Shown here: positions 6,433 to 14,164 of the stretch, one piece after another
Layout of the letters: each line of letters begins with the position of its first letter
Numbering within the stretch: the first letter of the stretch is position 1
From: Planctomycetaceae bacterium
GTDB lineage: Bacteria; Planctomycetota; Planctomycetia; Pirellulales; Pirellulaceae
NCBI GenBank assembly: GCA_002685655.1
Contig: NYXM01000059.1
Span: forward strand, 1-22,769
Direction: 5' to 3'
DNA length: 22,769 bases
Translations under genes and position numbers: made by a program
Notes under the pieces: generated by a model
What the model saw: only the letters and a program-made list of their open reading frames with translations
Told to the model about the DNA's origin: nothing
Database searches by the model: none

Positions 6433-6975
6433 ATGGCCATCGCCGATTTGGCAGGGGCGGATCCCGTCCCAACACCCGTAATCTCGAAAAACGACGAGAG
6501 AAACGAGTCGTCAAACGCCCTTCATCGGATCCGTACGGTTCGTCTGCAAGAAGGGGTCTCGCTCCGCAGCGCCGCACGCCAGATGGGCAGCGATATTCGC
6601 AGCCTTCGCTTACAAGAACAGGAATCCACAGACCTTCGGCTGAGCGATTTGCATAAATGGCAAAAAGCTCTTGATGTTCCTTTGACGGATCTGGTCGAGG
6701 AAACTGACGAGCCGCTGTCGCGACCGGTTTTGGAACGTGCCCGATTGATTCGGCTTATGAAGACCGCCAAAGCAATCGAGGAGCGCTCGCCAACGGCCAG
6801 CGTGACACGAATGGCCGAAACTCTGGTCTCGCAGCTGGTCGAAATCATGCCTGAACTGGAGCATGTCAGCCCTTGGCATCAATTTGGGCAGCGCCGCAGC
6901 CTCGAAGAATTCGGCCGCATTGTGGAACGTCGCATGTCCGAGGACTTGATTCCAGACAACTTGGACGACGACTAA
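6433..6975 (+). CDS. XRE-like helix-turn-helix regulator of planctomycete type, 180 aa
   Basis: Residues about 30-90 form a lambda-repressor-like HTH: HRIRTVRLQEGVSLRSAARQ, MGSDIRSLRLQE and LRLSDLHKWQKALDVPLTDL. The C-terminal half (about 94-170) has a conserved-looking helical block, PLSRPVLERARLIRLMKTAK and VEIMPELEHVSPWHQFGQRR, which I recall as a standard partner of this HTH in planctomycete genomes. The start is set at ATG 6433 because AGGAG at 6421-6425 is seven bases upstream; the in-frame ATG at 6403 lacks a ribosome binding site. It is convergent with pheT, with 68 bases and two small hairpins between the stops. It likely binds DNA, but its targets cannot be read from the sequence. 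Confidence 0.85.
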   Translation: MAIADLAGADPVPTPVISKNDERNESSNALHRIRTVRLQEGVSLRSAARQMGSDIRSLRLQEQESTDLRLSDLHKWQKALDVPLTDLVEETDEPLSRPVLERARLIRLMKTAKAIEERSPTASVTRMAETLVSQLVEIMPELEHVSPWHQFGQRRSLEEFGRIVERRMSEDLIPDNLDDD

Positions 6976-6990
6976 CGAGGCTGTGCCTCG
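6976..6990. terminator. Hairpin between convergent regulator and pheT
   Basis: CGAGGC-TGT-GCCTCG is a 6-bp perfect G/C-rich stem directly after the regulator's stop codon. A second short stem CGAGC-TATC-GCTCG follows at about 6999-7012. No T-run follows on either strand, so an intrinsic terminator is only suggested by position between converging genes. Confidence 0.4.
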
Positions 6991-7043
6991 GACCGCCACG
7001 AGCTATCGCTCGGTTGCCATGCCCCGCTCCCGTTGGTCGCTCT

Positions 7044-9089
7044 CTAAACCAACAGTTTGGCACCGTGCGCCTCGAGACTGGCGGCGACGATCCGGTCGCG
7101 AATCTGGTCGACTTCCTCGTTTGTCAACGTGCCTACGGCAGACCGGAAAATCACGCTAAACAACAATCGCTTCTTGCCGGTTCCGTCCTGTTCTTCGCGG
7201 CGATAGGTCTCTTTATATTCAGTCGTCTCCAAGAACTCGCCGGCGGATTCTTTGACGGTGGATGCGAGGTCACTCCAAAGCAACTGCTCGTCGACGATCA
7301 GATTCAAGTCTCGTGTGATTGTCGGGTAGGGAATCTGGGGCGCGTATTGTGGAATGAGCACAGCGATTTCTTCCAGCGAGGCAATCCGCAATTCGGCAAC
7401 CGTAGCGCCAGTACGCAAACCAAATTGCTTTCCAGCCTGCGGTGCAATCTCGCCCAAGAATCCAAATTGGCGTCCCTTCAACCGCAATTCGGCTGATCGG
7501 TCGTGATCCAGTAGCGACTGCTTGGTCGGCTGCACCTCGAGCTTGATTGTCGGATTGAGTGTCGCAACTAACCGTTCGATCACACCCTTGACGCGGAGAA
7601 AACCTCCGCTGCTAACGATTGCCAGTGTCCATGGCTCAACCGGCAAATCACCTTCTCGCGGCAAATAGACCTTTGCAGTTTCGAACATCTCGGTGCCAAC
7701 GTTTCCCACCGACTCGTTGTAACGGCGTGCTTCCAACAAACTCGGCAGCAGGCTCGTGCGAACTTTATCAGCCTGTCCCAGATCATTTGGAGCGTCCGCC
7801 AGGATGCCTTTCATCGGCATACTCGCGACAATCGGATCTCGCTCGGTCCACGGTGAAAACCGATCGCCCCATTCTTGCGGGGCCAGGCTGGCTGTGATCG
7901 CTTCATCGAAACCGGCGCCAGTCATGACCCTCCGCAACTTGTCCAAGACGCGTTCGGCGTCGCTGTAGTTCGACGGCCACATTGGTACGGCGACATCTTC
8001 CGGAATCTGGTCGTAGCCGTGGATACGAGCGACCTCTTCGATCAGGTCGATCTCGCGCGTCAAGTCCCGCCGCCAAGAAGGCGGAATCACCTGAACGGCA
8101 TCGTTGTCCGCACTTTCCTCGTGGTTGCCGAGCGCCGTCAGGATGCGTCGGACTTCATCCTGAGGAACGGTGATTCCCAGAATTCGCTCCAGCTGTGGTA
8201 ATCGCAAGACCACTGGTTGGAGCGCGACAATCTCGTTCCCAACATCGACCACGCCGTCGGCTAGTTCGCCGCCCGCCAAATCCAAGATCAGCTCACAACA
8301 GCGACGACTCGCCCAATCCACACCTGCGGGATCGATGGTCCGTTCAAATCGATACGACGACGGGCTATGCAGATTCAAACTGCGTGCTGTTTTGCGAATC
8401 GAAAGCGGCGCGAATTCAGCCGCTTCAATCAACAGATCGGTCGTCGCCTGTGAGACCTCGGATTCCGCCCCACCCATAACGCCACCCAATGCCACGGCGC
8501 GCTGGCCATCGGCGATCACACACATGCCTGGCTCAAGCTGATACGTGTTGTGATCGATGGCCTCGAACTTTTCACCTTTGGCAGCTTCACGGACAATGAT
8601 CTGCTGTCCGTTGATGGTTGCCAGGTCAAATGCGTGCAGTGGCTGTCCGCACTCCATCATCACATAGTTGCTGATATCAACCACGTTGTTGATCACCGTG
8701 ATACCAATCGTCCTCAGTCGGCTGGCCAACCAATCCGGGCTCGGACCAATTTTCGCCTTGCGAATCACCCGAGCGGTATAGCGGTAGCAAAGCGCGGGGC
8801 AATCGATTCGAACTTGAATCTGGCCGTTAACCGCCGGACCCGCGGCCGTCGGCTGCGCGGCGGGCAAGGTCAGAGGGCGCTGAAACAATACACCAATTTC
8901 GCGGGCCACGCCGAGATGTCCGAGGCAATCCGGACGATTGCTGGTGACTTCCAGATCGATGGCCAGATCGTCGCCAATCGATTCCGTCCCTTCGTGGTTT
9001 AGCCCGGCCATCATCAGCCGCTGCTCGACCTCAGCTGGGTTCAGGTCCAGTTTGACAAAATCTTTCAGCCAGTTCCAGGAGACGATCAT
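7044..9089 (-). CDS. pheT: Phenylalanyl-tRNA synthetase beta subunit, lacking the EMAP/OB domain, 681 aa
   Basis: PheT pairs with PheS as (alpha-beta)2 to charge tRNA-Phe in the cytoplasm; the beta subunit carries the editing site. The sequence has the N-terminal MIVSWNWLKDFV, the B3/B4 block (VINNVVDISNYVMMECGQPL; ADGQRAVALGGVMGGAESEV; SYRFERTIDPAG), the B5 block (VIPPSWRRDLTREIDLIEEV), and a C-terminal FDX-ACB domain (about 590-681) ending SLEAHGAKLLV. Bacterial PheT is usually about 800 aa with a tRNA-binding EMAP/OB domain at about residues 40-150; here the chain passes from NHEGTESIGDDLAIDLEVTS directly to NRPDCLGHLGVARE, so that domain is absent. It follows pheS after 88 bases and ends the operon. 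Confidence 0.97.
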   Translation of the reverse strand: MIVSWNWLKDFVKLDLNPAEVEQRLMMAGLNHEGTESIGDDLAIDLEVTSNRPDCLGHLGVAREIGVLFQRPLTLPAAQPTAAGPAVNGQIQVRIDCPALCYRYTARVIRKAKIGPSPDWLASRLRTIGITVINNVVDISNYVMMECGQPLHAFDLATINGQQIIVREAAKGEKFEAIDHNTYQLEPGMCVIADGQRAVALGGVMGGAESEVSQATTDLLIEAAEFAPLSIRKTARSLNLHSPSSYRFERTIDPAGVDWASRRCCELILDLAGGELADGVVDVGNEIVALQPVVLRLPQLERILGITVPQDEVRRILTALGNHEESADNDAVQVIPPSWRRDLTREIDLIEEVARIHGYDQIPEDVAVPMWPSNYSDAERVLDKLRRVMTGAGFDEAITASLAPQEWGDRFSPWTERDPIVASMPMKGILADAPNDLGQADKVRTSLLPSLLEARRYNESVGNVGTEMFETAKVYLPREGDLPVEPWTLAIVSSGGFLRVKGVIERLVATLNPTIKLEVQPTKQSLLDHDRSAELRLKGRQFGFLGEIAPQAGKQFGLRTGATVAELRIASLEEIAVLIPQYAPQIPYPTITRDLNLIVDEQLLWSDLASTVKESAGEFLETTEYKETYRREEQDGTGKKRLLFSVIFRSAVGTLTNEEVDQIRDRIVAASLEAHGAKLLV

Positions 9090-9177
9090 CGCGCGTCTTC
9101 GAATTGGGTTGGTGCGTCTCGGAATCTAGGACCCAAACATCCATGAACTCCGGCTGGGAAAAAACAAACACAGTGGA

Positions 9178-10203
9178 CTAAAACTGATGGAGAAATCGCA
9201 CGTCGTTCCGATAGAATTCACGAATATCTGTGATGCCGTGACGCCGCATGCATAACCGTTCGATGCCCAAGCCAAAGGCGAACCCAGAAACCCGGTCTGG
9301 ATCGTAACCCACCGCGCTCAGGACATTCGGATCAACCATGCCGGCACCCCCAAATTCGATCCACTTGTCGCCCCAGCTCATATCCGCCTCGACGCTCGGT
9401 TCGGTAAACGGAAAAAACGACGGACGAAAACGAACATGCACATCGCAGCCAAGGTAGCTGGTTGCGAACAATCTCAGCACGGTCTTCAGGTCAGCCATGG
9501 TGACTTTCTTGTCAACCCAAAGGCCTTCCATCTGGTGAAACATTGGATAATGTGTGGCGTCGGCGGTGTCCGGGCGGTAGACGCGTCCGAGTGAGATGAT
9601 GCGGATTGGCGGTGGTGTCTTTTCCATCACCCGAATCTGCACGGTGCTGGTCTGGCTGCGCAACAGGAGGACGTCAGGCGAGGTTTTCTTGGCGGTCGCC
9701 AAGTAGAAATTCTCCAGTGGGTCGCGGGCTGGATGCGCCAGCGGAATGTTCAAGGCCTCGAAGTTGTGGCGTTCATCTTCAATCTCGGGACCGTCGGCGA
9801 CGGAAAACCCCAACCGACCCATGATGTCCTTCAACTCTTCGATCGTCAGAGTGATTGGATGGAGATGCCCAAGATTCAGTTTCGGGCTGCCGGGCAAGGA
9901 AGAATCAAAGAACTTGCCTGTCGCTTCGCCGGCAGCACCGCCGCTGGCGGTCCGTTGTTGAGCCGCTTTGAACGCGCCATCGATCTGTTGCTTGATTTCA
10001 TTGAAGCGTTTGCCGGCCGCGGGTTTGTCTGCTTTGTCGACCGAACCCAACTGCTTTTGCGTCGATTTCAGGCGGCCGCTTTTGGCACCCAAAAACTCGA
10101 CGCGGGCCGCTTCCAGTTGGTCCGCATCCGTCGCCGCAGCGAAGGCCGTTCCCGCGTCACCGGCAAGGTCATCAAGTTGTTGAAGAAACTCGCCGAGAGC
10201 CAT
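9178..10203 (-). CDS. pheS: Phenylalanyl-tRNA synthetase alpha subunit, 341 aa
   Basis: PheS is the catalytic class II synthetase subunit that activates phenylalanine with ATP. After an N-terminal coiled coil (about 5-100, [19 protein letters not shown]) the class II core begins at [20 protein letters not shown]. Motif 2 is in [20 protein letters not shown], and motif 3 is in [20 protein letters not shown] followed by [15 protein letters not shown]. The length is normal for the family. I take the ATG at 10203; an in-frame TTG lies six codons upstream. It lies between rplT (183 bases upstream, with a strong hairpin in the gap) and pheT (88 bases downstream), the standard bacterial order. Confidence 0.97.
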   Translation of the reverse strand: MALGEFLQQLDDLAGDAGTAFAAATDADQLEAARVEFLGAKSGRLKSTQKQLGSVDKADKPAAGKRFNEIKQQIDGAFKAAQQRTASGGAAGEATGKFFDSSLPGSPKLNLGHLHPITLTIEELKDIMGRLGFSVADGPEIEDERHNFEALNIPLAHPARDPLENFYLATAKKTSPDVLLLRSQTSTVQIRVMEKTPPPIRIISLGRVYRPDTADATHYPMFHQMEGLWVDKKVTMADLKTVLRLFATSYLGCDVHVRFRPSFFPFTEPSVEADMSWGDKWIEFGGAGMVDPNVLSAVGYDPDRVSGFAFGLGIERLCMRRHGITDIREFYRNDVRFLHQF

Positions 10204-10351
10204 CGCTGGATCACCTGCCAAATACGGTTGTCGTTAAGGTTGGCTCGTCAATCGCACAGCCGGTCAATCGTGAATCCCATGGGTCGAGAAAACCGGTTCC
10301 GCGTCGCAATCCGCCGAGCACCGGCCAACAACGATGTTCACACACGAACAA

Positions 10352-10370
10352 GCTGCGCTGTCAGCGCAGC
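10352..10370 (-). terminator. Strong hairpin between rplT and pheS
   Basis: GCTGCGCT-GTC-AGCGCAGC is a perfect 8-bp stem with a 3-base loop, starting 16 bases after the rplT stop on the minus strand. The following bases are not a pure T-run (TTGTTCGTG). It could act as an attenuator or processing site that sets ribosomal-protein and synthetase expression apart. The rest of 10204-10386 shows nothing else definite. Confidence 0.45.
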
Positions 10371-10386
10371 GAGCACCATCACCAAA

Positions 10387-10743
10387 TCAAGCGGCGATCG
10401 CGCTCTTGACCTGTTGAATCACGGATGCGAATTCCGCCGGCTCGTGAATCGCCATTTCAGAGAGGACCTTGCGGTCCAATTCGATCCCAGCCTTCTTCAA
10501 GCCGAAGATGAACTCGCTATAGCGCAACCCGTGCTCGCGGCAAGCCGCATTCAAACGCGTAATCCACAGGCGACGGAAGTCGCGATTGCGAACCTTGCGG
10601 TCACGGTAAGCGAAAGCGCCGGATCGTATAAGCGTTTCTTTTACTGTTCGCAGCAGCTTGCTGCGACCACCACGAAATCCCTTGGCTTTGTTAAAAAGCC
10701 GACGCTTGGCCTTGCGACGGGCTGCGCCTTTGGTTGTTCTCAT
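10387..10743 (-). CDS. rplT: 50S ribosomal protein L20, 118 aa
   Basis: L20 is an early-assembly 23S rRNA-binding protein and, in many bacteria, the repressor of its own operon. The sequence shows the basic N-terminal tail [20 protein letters not shown], the core [20 protein letters not shown] with [20 protein letters not shown], and the C-terminal globular part [20 protein letters not shown]. The length is exactly in the family range. The ATG is preceded by AAAGGAAAG about eight bases upstream. It follows rpmI by 78 bases. Confidence 0.98.
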   Translation of the reverse strand: MRTTKGAARRKAKRRLFNKAKGFRGGRSKLLRTVKETLIRSGAFAYRDRKVRNRDFRRLWITRLNAACREHGLRYSEFIFGLKKAGIELDRKVLSEMAIHEPAEFASVIQQVKSAIAA

Positions 10744-10821
10744 CGATCTTTCCTTTGCACATCAAGGCCCCCGCGGATCAAACCGCAAGCGTTATTAGCC
10801 CGAGCGCGAAGCGGGGTGTGG

Positions 10822-11025
10822 TTAGTTGCTGTACCCATTGAGGGCGATGGCAATCTTCTTTTCCATTGGCGCCGCCAACGCACCCGTGCCGCGCAAGTTG
10901 CGGCGACGCTTGTTGGTGATCCGGTGAGCCAAGTGGCTCGTGCCGGCTTTCCGATGCATGGCCTTACCACTCGCAGACAGGCGAAATCGCTTCTTGGTGC
11001 CTTTGTGGGTCTTCATTTTGGGCAT
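10822..11025 (-). CDS. rpmI: 50S ribosomal protein L35, 67 aa
   Basis: The product begins MPKMKTHKGTKKRFRLSASG and continues KAMHRKAGTSHLAHRITNKR with RRNLRGTGALA, the invariant L35 pattern, ending LNGYSN. The frame remains open upstream to 11148, but the family start MPKMKTHKG fixes the ATG at 11025. Only a weak AGG lies about ten bases upstream. It heads the rpmI-rplT-pheS-pheT operon; infC, which usually precedes it, is not in the window on this side, where an unrelated aminotransferase gene is found instead. Confidence 0.97.
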   Translation of the reverse strand: MPKMKTHKGTKKRFRLSASGKAMHRKAGTSHLAHRITNKRRRNLRGTGALAAPMEKKIAIALNGYSN

Positions 11026-11052
11026 GGTCGTATCGCCTATTGGTTGGGTCCC

Positions 11053-11145
11053 GGTGTTGCGGAACACCACTGCTGGGAGGTTCACAGGGTGGGAAACCTC
11101 GGATTTTAAAGAGTATCGCGCCGACGGAAAAGGGGGATCGTCGGC
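11053..11145 (-). promoter_or_regulatory. Candidate structured 5' leader of rpmI
   Basis: Three perfect short stems lie in 93 bases just ahead of rpmI: GGTGTT/AACACC with a 4-base loop (11053-11068), GAGGTT/AACCTC with a 12-base loop (11077-11100), and GCCGACG/CGTCGGC with a 12-base loop (11120-11145). The nearest is 28 bases from the rpmI start. Ribosomal-protein leaders bound by L20 are known for this operon in other phyla. That this is one is inference; stems of this size also arise by chance. Confidence 0.4.
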
Positions 11146-11295
11146 CAATAAGACAAAATCTTCGCTCTGCCGCGATTTGACGAACGGTGCCTGGGCCTTT
11201 CCGCTGGAGTTTATCGGTCGCTAATCCTGCCCTAAACCACGAAATACCCCCGACTACACTCAATGAGATGACGTAAGTTGAATGGTGACGGGGAT

Positions 11296-11358
11296 CGGGA
11301 GTCTCTTTCGGCTATCGGCGTCTGTCGATCGTAAGTCGCTGCCCGAAAAAGACTCCCG
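11296..11358 (-). terminator. Long inverted repeat downstream of the aminotransferase gene
   Basis: CGGGAGTCTCTTTCGG (11296-11311) and CCGAAAAAGACTCCCG (11343-11358) pair in 15 of 16 positions around a 31-base loop. On the minus strand it lies 68 bases past the aminotransferase stop and 270 bases before rpmI, so it is placed to separate the two transcripts. There is no T-run on the minus side. The remaining bases of the 401-base gap 11026-11426 hold only the rpmI leader stems and presumably the rpmI promoter. Confidence 0.5.
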
Positions 11359-11426
11359 CCCCCCTTTCTCCCACGCGGCAAGACACAACGAACCGCGGAA
11401 ACCGCTCGCAAAACGCTGAGCGGATT

Positions 11427-12725
11427 TCAGGGCGTGGTCAACCGCGCGACGGCTTTGTCGAGCTTTTCCAGCGCCTCTTCAACGGCGTCCAATGTCATCG
11501 CCGCACAGAAGCCATGATGGCACGCCACCCCTCCATAGTCGTGAAAATAGACACCTTCCTCGATTGCGGCGGCAATAAATCGCAACATCTGCTGACGATC
11601 GTGCTGTTGCGCATCGGCATAGTTGCGAATCGGACCGTCGATCCCAAAGTAGATGCCGAACCGAGCCCCCAGCCCGCGGGCGAGTCCTGGCACGCCGTGC
11701 CGCTGGAAGACGGCATTGATCCCCTCGATCAAGCGTTCGCCTAGCGCATTAATGTGTGGGTAAAAGGACTCCTCGCGATAAGTCTCCACCGCCGCCAGAG
11801 CGGCAGCGACAGCCACCGGATGCGCGTTGTACGTACCGCTGTGCTGGCAATCGCCTTGTGGCATCAACCGCTGCATCAGCTCCTGACGACCGCCGAATAC
11901 GCTCAACGGATACCCGCCGCCAACGGATTTTCCAAGTGTGCACAGGTCTGGCGTGACGCCCAGATACTGTTGGGCCCCACCGGCGCACATCCGGAACGCA
12001 CTGAGTACTTCGTCGAAAACCAGCAGCGCGCCGGATTCGCGTGTTCGCGTCCTCAGCGTGGCGATGAACTCGGGCTCTGGCAAAATACAACCGGCGTTGT
12101 AGTAGATCGGCTCGCAGATTGCCGCCGCCAGTTCATCACCATGCTGATCGAACGCTTGATTCAACATGGCAACGTTGTTGTACGGAATTTGCAGCAGATG
12201 TTGATCCAAGCCCGGTGTCACGCCCGTCGATTGAGGCGACAGCGGGGGTGCAAACTGACCCAGTTCGCGGGCGCCGAACATCACCTGATCATGGTAGCCA
12301 TGAAAGTTTCCTTCGAATCGAAGCAGTTTTGTGCGACCGGTCACCGCACGTGCCAATCGAATACAGTGCATCGTCGCTTCAGTCCCGGAACCCGTAAAAC
12401 GGACGCGCTGCAGAGAGGGGACCGTGTCACAGAGGAGTGCAGCAAATTCCGCGTGCAACTCGGATTCATAGGAACAGGCGGCACCGCGCGCCAGCGCTCC
12501 TTCGACGGCTCTTTGCACGCGAGCGTCTCCGTGGCCCAATAGCGTGGCGCCATGGCTGCAGCAAAGGTCGATATAGGACCGCCCATCCAGATCCCATACT
12601 CGGAAACCTTCGGCGCGGTCGATGTACAGTGGATGCCCCAAGGCCTGATTCACGCGTGTGGACGAAGAAACCCCACCTGCCAACGACTTGGAGGCCCGCT
12701 TATATTGGTCGAAAACACGACTCAT
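11427..12725 (-). CDS. Glutamate-1-semialdehyde-aminomutase-like class III aminotransferase, 432 aa
   Basis: This is a PLP enzyme of aminotransferase class III. Key parts are FTGSGTEATMHCIRLARA (about 110-127, phosphate cup), NFHGYHDQVM (140-149), LLVFDEVLSAFRM with Asp238 that contacts the PLP nitrogen, and TLGKSVGGGYPLSVFGGR with the Schiff-base Lys266. The closest well-known family is HemL (glutamate-1-semialdehyde 2,1-aminomutase in heme synthesis), of the same length. However, the Lys region reads KSVGGGYPLSVFGG rather than HemL's usual KIIGGGLPVGAYGG, and no heme genes are nearby, so it may act on another amino or keto substrate. The ATG at 12725 has AGGG seven bases upstream; the longer open frame to 13088 overlaps the divergent gene and is not used. 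Confidence 0.85.
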   Translation of the reverse strand: MSRVFDQYKRASKSLAGGVSSSTRVNQALGHPLYIDRAEGFRVWDLDGRSYIDLCCSHGATLLGHGDARVQRAVEGALARGAACSYESELHAEFAALLCDTVPSLQRVRFTGSGTEATMHCIRLARAVTGRTKLLRFEGNFHGYHDQVMFGARELGQFAPPLSPQSTGVTPGLDQHLLQIPYNNVAMLNQAFDQHGDELAAAICEPIYYNAGCILPEPEFIATLRTRTRESGALLVFDEVLSAFRMCAGGAQQYLGVTPDLCTLGKSVGGGYPLSVFGGRQELMQRLMPQGDCQHSGTYNAHPVAVAAALAAVETYREESFYPHINALGERLIEGINAVFQRHGVPGLARGLGARFGIYFGIDGPIRNYADAQQHDRQQMLRFIAAAIEEGVYFHDYGGVACHHGFCAAMTLDAVEEALEKLDKAVARLTTP

Positions 12726-12776
12726 GACTGGCCCTGCAACTAAGGGATACGAATGAGGCCGACATGACCGGCCCTG
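12723..12776. promoter_or_regulatory. Direct repeat in the divergent promoter region (possible operator)
   Basis: CATGACtGGCCCTG (12723-12736) and CATGACcGGCCCTG (12763-12776) match in 13 of 14 bases, exactly 40 bases apart. The first copy covers the aminotransferase start codon. A shorter repeat CCTGCAACT occurs at 12733-12741 and 12826-12834. The 136-base gap separates two divergent genes, so a shared regulator is plausible. Confidence 0.35.
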
Positions 12777-12861
12777 TGTGGTCCCGCGATGTTGGCAGAT
12801 CAAACACTGGCCGACAGTATAGACGCCTGCAACTGAGTTCTCACCCAAGGGAGCGCATGCG

Positions 12862-13833
12862 ATGAGTGATCGAAGCAAAGTTTTTGTGACCCGTGAAATT
12901 CCTGCCGCTGGGCTCGATCGTGTCGTTGCGGCGTGTGACGCCGACGTTTGGAGAGAACCGCTGCCACCTTCCCGAGACGAATTGCTCAACCGGATCGCTG
13001 GTTGCCAAGGCGTGCTGACGTTGTTGACCGAAAAGGTCGATGCGGAATTCATGGACGCCGCCGGACCACAGCTCAAAGTGATCAGCAACTTTGCTGTCGG
13101 CTACAACAACATCGATATCGCCGAGGCGACGCAGCGCGGCATCCGTGTTGGTAATACGCCTGATGTGCTGACCGACGCCACGGCGGATATGGCTTTTTCA
13201 CTGTTGATTTCGGCCGCGCGCCGAATCGTCGAATGCCAGGACTATGTCCGCGCCGGGAATTGGAAAACGTGGGAACCGCTGGGGCATATCGGAGTCGACT
13301 TGATCGGACGGACCATCGGCATCGTCGGCATGGGACGCATCGGCATGGCGATGGCCAAACGATGTTATGGCGGCTGGGGTATGCAGGTCCTGTATCATGA
13401 CAACTACCAAAACAAGAACGCGGAATCCGAGTTTCGTGCTCGTCGGGTTGACTTCGAAACGTTGCTGGCCGAGTCTGATTTTGTGTCCGTTCACACAGAC
13501 TTGAACGAGACGACTCAGGGTATGTTCAACGCCGAGACGTTTGGCAAGATGAAGCCGACGGCGGTCTTCGTCAATAGTGCTCGCGGGCCGATTCACAACC
13601 AGGCGGATCTTTATGCTGCCCTGACATCAGGTCAGATCTTCGCTGCGGGACTGGATGTCACTGATCCCGAACCGATTTTGATGGATGACCCGCTACTGTC
13701 GGTGTCCAACTGTGTCATCGCCCCACATGCGGCCAGTGCGACAATCTCCAGCCGCAATGGCATGGCGGAAATTGCGGCCGACAACCTGTTGGCCGGTTTG
13801 AAGGGTGAGACATTACGGTGCGCCGTGACCTAG
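12862..13833 (+). CDS. D-2-hydroxyacid dehydrogenase (glyoxylate/hydroxypyruvate reductase-like), 323 aa
   Basis: The enzyme would reduce a 2-keto acid such as glyoxylate or hydroxypyruvate with NAD(P)H, or the reverse. The NAD-binding Rossmann motif is GIVGMGRIGMAMAKR (from residue 153). The catalytic triad of the family is complete: Arg241 in NSARGPIHNQ, Glu270 in DPEPI and His289 in APHAASAT. The N-terminal substrate domain has VISNFAVGYNNIDIAEATQR and GIRVGNTPDVLTDATADMAF, typical of the GRHPR/GyaR group. ATG 12862 has AAGGGAG at 12847-12853, eight bases upstream. A two-codon start-stop (ATG CGA TGA, 12857-12865) overlaps the start and could slightly affect initiation. It is divergent from the aminotransferase. 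Confidence 0.93.
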   Translation: MSDRSKVFVTREIPAAGLDRVVAACDADVWREPLPPSRDELLNRIAGCQGVLTLLTEKVDAEFMDAAGPQLKVISNFAVGYNNIDIAEATQRGIRVGNTPDVLTDATADMAFSLLISAARRIVECQDYVRAGNWKTWEPLGHIGVDLIGRTIGIVGMGRIGMAMAKRCYGGWGMQVLYHDNYQNKNAESEFRARRVDFETLLAESDFVSVHTDLNETTQGMFNAETFGKMKPTAVFVNSARGPIHNQADLYAALTSGQIFAAGLDVTDPEPILMDDPLLSVSNCVIAPHAASATISSRNGMAEIAADNLLAGLKGETLRCAVT

Positions 13834-14164
13834 CCTGGGCAACTCAGTGCGCCGGTCTCCTTGTTGTGTCCCGGTCCACTGCTGTGCCCCGGTCTCCCGA
13901 CCGAGACACGACGCCGACCGAAGGTCTCCACTCCGCAACCGGATTGTCTTCAGCCAGCGCTCAGAAAGGGAGACCTTCGGTCGCGACGCATGGTCGGTGG
14001 GGGGACCCGGCCACAACTGGGGATTCTGCCGCGACCGGGACCCTGCCACAACCAGCCAGACCCGGGCACAACCAGGACAACCAGTTTGCGGGGCTTGTTT
14101 CTGTCGCCGTCCAGCGCCACGATGTTCACTGCTTAGCATCTACCATTTCTCCGGTCATTAAATC
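13834..14164. repeat. Repeat-rich intergenic region with long dyad and tandem motif
   Basis: This 331-base gap has no gene. It holds a perfect 15-bp inverted repeat, CGACCGAAGGTCTCC (13915-13929) and GGAGACCTTCGGTCG (13969-13983), with a 39-base loop. A smaller dyad GTCTC-CCGACC-GAGAC lies at 13892-13907. GTGTCCCGGTC (13866-13876) is repeated as GTGCCCCGGTC (13884-13894). A 17-base motif GACCCkGsCACAACyrG occurs three times, at 14004, 14039 and 14059. I read it as a degenerate intergenic repeat element, possibly one dispersed in the genome. Confidence 0.55.

Noticed and set aside
9733..11109. 458-aa plus-strand open frame opposite pheS, rplT and rpmI
   Set aside because: It crosses three certain minus-strand genes and their gaps and shows no protein family features.
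11754..12542. 262-aa plus-strand open frame opposite the aminotransferase gene
   Set aside because: It lies wholly inside a gene with intact PLP motifs; composition is that of an antisense frame.
12792..12823. A -35/-10 promoter (TTGGCA and TATAGA) for the dehydrogenase gene
   Set aside because: The spacing of 20 bases is too long for a normal promoter, so I do not call it.
12726..13088. N-terminal extension of the aminotransferase by 121 residues
   Set aside because: It would overlap the divergent dehydrogenase and has no homology-like character; ATG 12725 gives the normal family start.
13847..14161. Three overlapping small open frames in the dehydrogenase-acetamidase gap
   Set aside because: All reading frames are open there because of the repeat and high-GC composition; no ribosome binding site or family is visible.
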